Assembly: GCA_036850595.1 (NCBI GenBank)
Contig: CM072153.1
Location: forward strand, 11,426,169-11,490,168
Length of the DNA: 64,000 nucleotides
Reading direction: 5' to 3'
Source: Rhyacichthys aspro
Taxonomy: Eukaryota > Chordata > Actinopteri > Gobiiformes > Rhyacichthyidae
Shown: in pieces, positions 57,797 through 64,000 of the stretch
Numbering within the stretch: position 1 is the first letter of the stretch
How the letters are laid out: the number at the start of each line of letters is the position of its first letter
The notes under the pieces: model-generated
Databases searched by the model: none
Seen by the model: the letters and a program-made list of their open reading frames with translations, nothing else
Told to the model about the DNA's origin: nothing
Program-made: the position numbers and the translations under genes

Positions 57797-60164
57797 TAGG
57801 ACCATTACAAATTAAAAATACTGTGTCTAATTTGTTATTATTTGGGTCCACTGAGTTAGTGTGTTAGCATGAAGCCTTAGGGATAACATCTTTCACTAGC
57901 TTGGGTGTGTATGTGAGAGCATTGGCAAATGTCTTTCCAGTTTCGTGCATTGACACCTGTGCAATAATGTTTTAATAAGCCTCAATCTGCAGCCTGACAG
58001 TGCGTTTTCTTCCATCAATACTAATACCCTGTGGACAGGAACAAGTCATTGTCTTCAGTGTGACCTTTAGCCTGCTGGAGGCGTTGACATTCGTCAGGCA
58101 CATGACAACACTCTGAAGACTGTGATCTTTGGAAAGATTTAACTCCTGCCACAGTAACAAATCACTTACGTAACAGCTGCCAGAGACATAGGTTGTTTTT
58201 TTTTGCACTTAATATATCTTTCCATATTACGGTTACTATCTGTGATGATTTTCTTACTGCAGTACAAATGGAATGAAGCTTGGAAGACTTCTATTCAACA
58301 TACAGTGCAAACATATAGCAGCTGTTACTAGGTGCCCACATGTTTCTGGACTAAAGAGGAAGAGGAAGTGATTATGGCATGGCAGCACTATGTACCTGGG
58401 ACCATCTAAGACAAGTCCAGCTCACACTGTCCACCATTCCACTAGTTCAGTTTGCTGGTCCACTCTACATACACAGAAGCATTTGTAAATGTGGACCAAA
58501 TGACAAAAGAGATTGAGCAGACCATAAGAAACACACTTGTCCCGCTCCTTCTGTTTTTGGTCCAATTAAACGTCTGATTTAATGCTGTTTGAATATTGAA
58601 GTTCAATCCAAGAGAAATGACTTTCTCACATTGTGTAGATTTGTTGGGTAAAAGAGCTGCCAATTAGAGCTCTTAAGTCCTGGATCAGTGTGGTGCAGGA
58701 ATTAGAGAAAATCCATTCCTTATTTCCTGGTTGTGGCATTAATTAACTATAAATTTATTACATGTGCTATTAGCACAGCAGTTCTCCACAGCCATTGCCA
58801 CTTAAAGAATGCATACAGTATGTACCTGTTTCCTATTGAAATGATCAAACACTTACAAAGCTATTCAAGCTAATTATGGTTATTATTCATTGCAATATCA
58901 CATCCTTCAAATGGTAATATCCCTTCAGAATATACCATACTCAGGCTATAAAGTCCTCGGTCAAAGGACACAGCTCAGGGTTGAAGTTAAACAGCTTTAG
59001 TTGACTCCTACAAAGTCAGTGGAGCAGGTTTGCTTGAGCAGTACAAAATGAGTGCACTAAACCTAATTAAGAGGCACTCACTCGCTGAGGCAGGAGGAAC
59101 CACACAGAGCTTTGGAAAAGTTCCCCAGACTGCTGATACAATCTGGAGCTGTCCCGCTGCATGACACCTCACAGCCCAGAACACGGACATAAACCAAATG
59201 AGTATTATTTTGTTATTTTTTGTCTAGACTTGTAAAGTGAGGGCTTGCAACCATATGATTGTCATCTCTTAGAGTATGACATTTTTTGTTTAACTAAAGG
59301 ACAAAGCTGACTTGACTTTCAAACCTATTGAAATGAGTTAAACTGCAGTAAATCAGTCTGTAAGCAACCGTATTCACAATAGCACAAACCTATCCACAAC
59401 ATTAGCTTCTGGGGTCAGCCATGTTACATGGATCAGCTATTTTCATTTTGACCTAATGTTGATCAAATGTTTGCCTGCTTGTCTGATTGGCCAGAGCAGT
59501 TTTGAACTTTATTTACACATATAAAACAATAATACAAAGATACATCATGTATTTGTAAATGAATGTGATGGAGGATTGTCCTAAACCCTCAAAGAGAAAA
59601 AGAAGTACTAGCACACTAAACAGAGACTGGCAGATACAGAAATAAAGTGGTCGAAGAACATCATAATTGAGAAACGTGTGAAATTAACTTTTGAAAGAAA
59701 CATGCTATGGTTGTAATATACAGCACTGAACAATGATATTTTTTCAAATGTCGTGGTAAACTCAGCCAGAAAAGTAAAAACAGCTTACACAGGCATAGAG
59801 GAAAATGTTATTAAATGTTACATGTTTTTTATGGGCAAAGTCTAACATATAAACACACACGGGTCCAACACAAATATACATGAAATTAATTTGAAGCTAA
59901 TATGACACATTATCCCTGTGTGTGGTCCCAGATATGGAACAGGACATTAATTGAGCTTCATACTAGAGGGACTAGAGCAGGCTCTGGGGCGACAGGGGAG
60001 AGTTCCAGATGAAGTTTGTGAGGGTTAAGAGACAGATGCAAAGAGGGAGAGAATGATGCTGAAGGGAATAACAGCGAGTGATGCTCATTAAAACTGATTA
60101 TTAAAGCAGCAACACTGTCGAGCTGCATTCGAGCATAGCCACATCATCCCAGACGTGTGTGTTG
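57797..60164. other. Unique sequence, no gene seen
   Basis: AT-rich with scattered short frames and no repeat recognised. Confidence 0.55.
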
Positions 60165-60165
60165 T

Positions 60166-60199
<34 letters not shown>

Positions 60200-60226
60200 C
60201 AACACACACCAACACACACACACACC
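60165..60226. repeat. (CT)n(CA)n compound microsatellite
   Basis: Seven CT units pass into about eleven CA units, then CAACACACAC variants. The two plus frames here exist because of the repeat. Confidence 0.95.
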
Positions 60227-60640
60227 GCCAGCGTAAGCTTACAGCAGAATCTAGCACATGCAGTAAACACACAGCTGATCTGCAAAACACAAACGTTTAC
60301 GCTCAATTGGTTCACACTTGTTCCAGGGTGTTATGTGTGAGTGAACAATGCTGTTGTGCTGTTCAAGAGCAGGGAGAGTGCACTCGAGCAAGGCGCTGCA
60401 GGTGACAGAATACATTCAGCCAAGAGTACGCAGGCAATACAGTAAAGAGATGACAGTTTATTCCATCAGAGGCATTAAAGCTGTAGGACAGGTTGGTAAA
60501 GAAATCAAGGTTTGGTCCGCTTTTGAGGAGGATTCCAGTTTAGAAAAATACTGCACCACATCAACCAACAAAGGTGAACCACACAACAAACTCAAATAAG
60601 TAATACAGCATCCATGTTATACAGATTTTATGGAGCCAGA
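60227..60640. other. Unique sequence, no gene seen
   Basis: Nothing specific besides a short frame at 60348-60599 with no family. Confidence 0.5.
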
Positions 60641-60644
60641 TTTA

Positions 60645-61476
60645 GGCCAATCCACATTCTATAACTTACCCCTTCCCCTTAGCCCTATCCCTTGGCCCTC
60701 CAAAGAAAGGGGTAAAGGGTAATGATTATAGGCTACCCCTAAGAAATGGGACCCCACTTCACCTGTAGACACATAGATGTACAATAAGATCTATAATAAT
60801 AATAATATGAGGTCTATAAAACGTGTCATATAATGTATGTATATTCCCAAACATTGCATATTAAAATTTTTATTATGCAGTCTCATATTGTTTATAATAT
60901 ATTATAATGTTTGCATGGTATTTTGACTTGAGTCTTGCAGTCTATGGTCACAGACATAAGACACGTCCACAAAAACCAAAAGGACTGTTTGATAACGACA
61001 TACTAACATTTGACCAGAAAACAGATAGTGGTGTTATGCATTAACCAATAAAAAGTTTTAAAAGTTCTGCAAATGCGAGACTGCAAGCTGTTCTTGTGAC
61101 GCTAACGTTAGCAAACAGCGATTTTTCAGAAACTTTTCGAGGAGAAAACGGATTAGTACATAAACGAGTTAAGATTAAAGGAACTTAAAACAGGCCTTTT
61201 AAAATCTTTTTTTTTGTGTGTGTGTGTGTGTGTTTTTGAAGAAATTAGTTACATTTTGAATCTCTCTCAAAGCCGCGATGCCGTTGAACACACTGCATGC
61301 TGGGAATTAATCCTGCCTCTTTGTTTCAAGTGTAGTCCCCGAAAATCTGTTTGGAGGGCTGTGCAGTCCTACCCCTAGGCCCCTCCCCTTTATCCAAATG
61401 AGTATTGGAACACCACTTCATCTCATGAACATGCAAACGAGGGCTTAGGGGTAAGGGGTAGAATTGAGATTGGGCC
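60645..61476. mobile_element. Large miniature transposon with CCCCTT-rich inverted ends
   Basis: The left end GGCCAATCCACATTCTATAA, CTTACCCCTTCCCCTTAGCC is mirrored by GGGCTTAGGGGTAAGGGGTA, GAATTGAGATTGGGCC at the right. TTTA precedes the left end and TTAA follows the right (61477-61480), so the original target was probably TTAA. That fits a TTAA-specific superfamily such as Kolobok or piggyBac. The 832-bp interior has no transposase and carries a T-run plus GT microsatellite at 61207-61233. Superfamily uncertain. Confidence 0.72.
61207..61233. repeat. Poly(T) plus (GT)n microsatellite
   Basis: Nine T residues followed by nine GT units inside the miniature transposon. Confidence 0.9.
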
Positions 61477-61480
61477 TTAA

Positions 61481-62097
61481 CCTCATTTGAAAGAAGGTCA
61501 AAGGTCAGAAAGAGAGAACAATCATAGCTGCGTAGTGCTACTGGCAGTTAATGCCAGCCATGTGATTCTTCAATACTGCAGATTAATCCAATCAATATTT
61601 GAGCAAAAAATAATTTGAAGCATTTTATTGGATCACAAAAGCAGTATGGATTTTACCATCTAACAGAAACCACGCTCTACCTTTACTAATGAGATTAGTG
61701 CTCGGGCTGAGGTCAGATGACAGTGGGCCAGAAATAATAAGAAGGTCAGACACGTATCAGTCCAAGCACACGGCAGACACATGTGTATTAGAGAATTGAA
61801 CTGTATTATTATCTACATGATCCTCTGAGTCACACAGATGAAGGATTGTGTTCAAGTCTCACTTCCAGACAACATATTGCTCTCTCTGACCTATTAAAAA
61901 TAATAACAGTTCCTCTAAGGAGCAGGGCTATATTCAGAGCCCGGAATTCATTACTTTGATCAAACAAGCTCTGTTTTTTTTCTGCAGTTAAAATAGAAAT
62001 GTAGATGTTTAAACTAAACTGTGTTCACATCCCAAAACCTGAGATCAACCCAAGATCTTAGCTTTCACACACACCTACAGTACTGTGTGTTGTTGTA
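61481..62097. other. Unique sequence, no gene seen
   Basis: No frame or repeat recognised. Confidence 0.5.
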
Positions 62098-62550
62098 GTC
62101 AGAAGTGAGGATACGCGGTAAAGTAAGAATGCTGTCAACAATAAACAATACTCTTTTTTTTTCTTTTAAATCAATTTACAAAATGGAAAGTGAGTGAGGA
62201 GACAAAAACCTTCAAACCAGAACAAGGAGTCCTCCTGATGTGATGGTGTAACTCTGAACCCAACATCATGGAGTCAGGCCTGGTTCTAGCTGGGATTATA
62301 TGGCCTGGTTTAACTTAAATTACTTTTGAGATTAAATGGTCTGGTTTAGTCCAGTTTGGCCTGGTTTTATCTGGGATTCTCCAAATGTTTGATCAAAAAC
62401 TGCCCTGATCCTTTAAAAAACAGTGACAGTAGAAATACAAAAACTGTTGCTGTTTTTTTGCATTTTGTAAACGCAGAAAAAAACATACATTATAGGTTAC
62501 TTCACTTTTTATATCCATGTCTAAATGCCTGAAACGTTTGCACAGTGCTG
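62098..62550 (-). mobile_element. Tc1-like miniature element, minus copy
   Basis: Reverse-complement partner of 12670-13219. Here CAAGGAGTCCTCCTGATGTG, GGAGTCAGGCCTGGTTCTAG, CTGGGATTATATGGCCTGG, GTTTAGTCCAGTTTGGCCTG and CTGGGATTCTCC occur in mirrored order. The right end GAAACGTTTGCACAGTGCTG is followed by TA. This terminus is better preserved than at 12670 and shows the Tc1-type end. No transposase. Confidence 0.8.
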
Positions 62551-63350
62551 TATAATGGTTCGATGTGAGAAAAACACTGTTGTCTGCTGTCAAATTAAAT
62601 ATTTTGCAGCAGATTGTGTTAATTACACATAGATTCATGCAAATTAATTGTGTTCCATTTCAACAAATACAAACACACATCACCAAGAACTCACTCCAAC
62701 TACAGAGAATACACACTGAGCTATTCACAAAGCCTTTAGGACACTCACGTAACAGGCCCAGGTCAACGCAACAGACTGTGACAAATGTTCTTGAAAACCA
62801 GTGGATACTCCATTGTGTCATGGTGTATAACTGGCAAAATAAGAGTGTTGAATTTGCTCAGTTATATCAGCTTTATTGCCATTAATTATCCCCATTTTCA
62901 CCCTTCTCCACAAGGACATGGTGCACGCTACAGTTCCATGTCACACTCGTTACAGAAGGTATGACATGGAAGCTTAACATGCATAAGAATTGCAAAGTGA
63001 CGCATATTCCCCACATGTTCAACCACTCTTTCAGGTCAAGACAGTTAGTGTATGCATAAACGCTGCAGGTTACATTGTACATGTGTGTCTTTCTCCTTTT
63101 GACTGCCTCTTGATTAGCATGGACTGTTTGTACTCCACAATGCCGGACTCATATATAAGCCAGACATCAGAGATCATCATTATTCATCAGCAGATCATAT
63201 TAATCATCCTCTCGCTTGTGGACATAAGCCGTCCCTGCGCTGTCCTTTACTTTCTGCCCACTGCCTCCACTTAGCTCGCTCTGGTCCAATTGACCCTTTG
63301 CTCATGTTTGAATCCCCGCTGATGCCTGTTAACTTCAGCAAGCCATTACG
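62551..63350. other. Unique sequence, no supported gene
   Basis: Frames of 94 and 106 codons (plus) are without domains. TCATCATTATTCATCAGCAG and CATATTAATCATCC near 63173-63205 give a few homeodomain cores, too little to call. Confidence 0.5.
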
Positions 63351-63353
63351 ACG

Positions 63354-63391
<38 letters not shown>
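63351..63391. repeat. (CG)n(CA)n alternating tract, Z-DNA-prone
   Basis: Forty-one bases of strict purine-pyrimidine alternation: ACGCGCGCGCG followed by about fifteen CA units. (CG)5 joined to (CA)n is among the sequences most apt to adopt the Z form. Confidence 0.95.
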
Positions 63392-63393
<2 letters not shown>

Positions 63394-63807
63394 CGGTGCC
63401 AAGCTTTTGGTATTTGCGGTTACATTATTGGCTCAGACAGAGGGTTGATCTATGTTGGAAAATGAACAGAAAATGCAGCAGATAATGGTCTAATGGAAGT
63501 ATGTCAAACCGCACTTCATTTACTTCGGTACCGGACAAGATCTCAAATTCACTCTGAGATTCCTGCAGAAGCATGATGTGACCCCGAAACACACAAAGAA
63601 CGTGGCTAAGCTTAACCAATATACTGTGGCTTGAAAAACACTTTGAATTGCACAGTATAATCGATGCATAAAAGCATAATTTTGAAGAAGGGATGCACTA
63701 AGGACACTTCTCTTTTTACCAATTTGTCTAAGTCACTCTTTTGGGCAATTTTGATGAGAAAAATTACTCAGGTAAAAGTGAACCCAGAGTAGCGGAAGGA
63801 GAACTTA
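63392..63807. other. Unique sequence, no gene seen
   Basis: Nothing specific. Confidence 0.5.
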
Positions 63808-63831
63808 GTGTGTGTGTGTGTGTGTGTGTGT
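63808..63831. repeat. (GT)n microsatellite
   Basis: Twelve uninterrupted GT units. Confidence 0.95.
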
Positions 63832-64000
63832 CCCAATCCATGCTCAGTGCTTGTACCGTACTTGTACTTTATATTAGTCAGCAAGGCCACAGTTTGGGGA
63901 ACAGGAAGTAAACAGGAAGTAGTTACGCAGGCCCATGAACAACACCTTTTTTCATTTGGATCTCTATTACTGAATTTTTATTGTCACATTTATTGGCATC
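63832..64000. other. Unique sequence to window end
   Basis: AACAGGAAGTAAACAGGAAG near 63900 gives two ETS-type AGGAAGT words 14 nt apart. Nothing else. Confidence 0.4.

Noticed and set aside
1..64000. tRNA, rRNA or snRNA genes
   Set aside because: Only decayed B-box-like words inside SINE fragments were seen; no intact A-box/B-box pair, 5S or U-RNA sequence.

Overview
This 64 kb window reads as non-coding vertebrate nuclear DNA, most likely from a ray-finned (teleost, perhaps percomorph) fish. The composition is AT-rich with many CA/GT, AAAT and AAAAT microsatellites. The repeats I recognise are ones typical of teleost genomes: a Tc1-like transposon with long inverted repeats, a pogo/Tigger-type miniature element, several non-autonomous hAT elements, tRNA-related SINE fragments and the 3' part of an L2/CR1-like LINE. 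The species call is inference from repeat families only. I found no convincing exon of a host protein gene, no rRNA or tRNA gene, no CRISPR array and no bacterial features. Nearly all open frames are short, many start on non-ATG codons, and they fit chance expectation. The window is best read as a gene desert or the inside of a very large intron.

Layout. 0-5 kb: purine-rich tract, a Tc1-derived miniature element (1612-1840), first copy of an unrecognised dispersed repeat (3488-3790), then an intact Tigger-like element with TA target duplication (3835-4403). 5-10 kb: a SINE relic, the 5' half of a Tc1-like element with a broken transposase (7405-8030) and a second copy of the dispersed repeat. 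10-20 kb: a TTAA-flanked miniature transposon (11110-11455), a Tc1-like miniature element (12670-13219), third copy of the dispersed repeat (16704-16954), a hAT element (18248-18911), and three unique stretches that look like conserved non-coding candidates. 20-35 kb: mostly unique sequence with microsatellites and small SINE or LINE scraps. 35-38 kb: a ~390 bp local direct duplication (35207-35953) and a frameshifted LINE ORF2 3' end (37126-37620). 38-46 kb: mostly unique, with a LINE 3' tail (44170-44386) and possible enhancers. 46-50 kb: a hAT element, a CpG-rich patch with an RFX X-box-like palindrome and GC boxes (47521-47565), the 3' half of the same Tc1 family (48314-49172), and a hAT element containing a 21-nt minisatellite with an inverted head (49752-50213). 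50-64 kb: a strong CTCF-like motif (52652-52670), another hAT element (54999-55451), a CpG-rich block with a 43-codon minus-strand frame (57494-57625), a large GC-ended miniature transposon (60645-61476), an inverted partner of the 12.7 kb element (62098-62550) and a Z-DNA-prone (CG)n(CA)n tract (63351-63391).

There is no set of genes here that works together. The window's biology is transposon accumulation and decay plus, possibly, distal regulatory elements. I saw no undescribed multi-gene system. The items most worth a second look are the dispersed repeat with a shared 3' end, the hAT-borne minisatellite, the local duplication, the CTCF-like site and the two CpG-rich patches.
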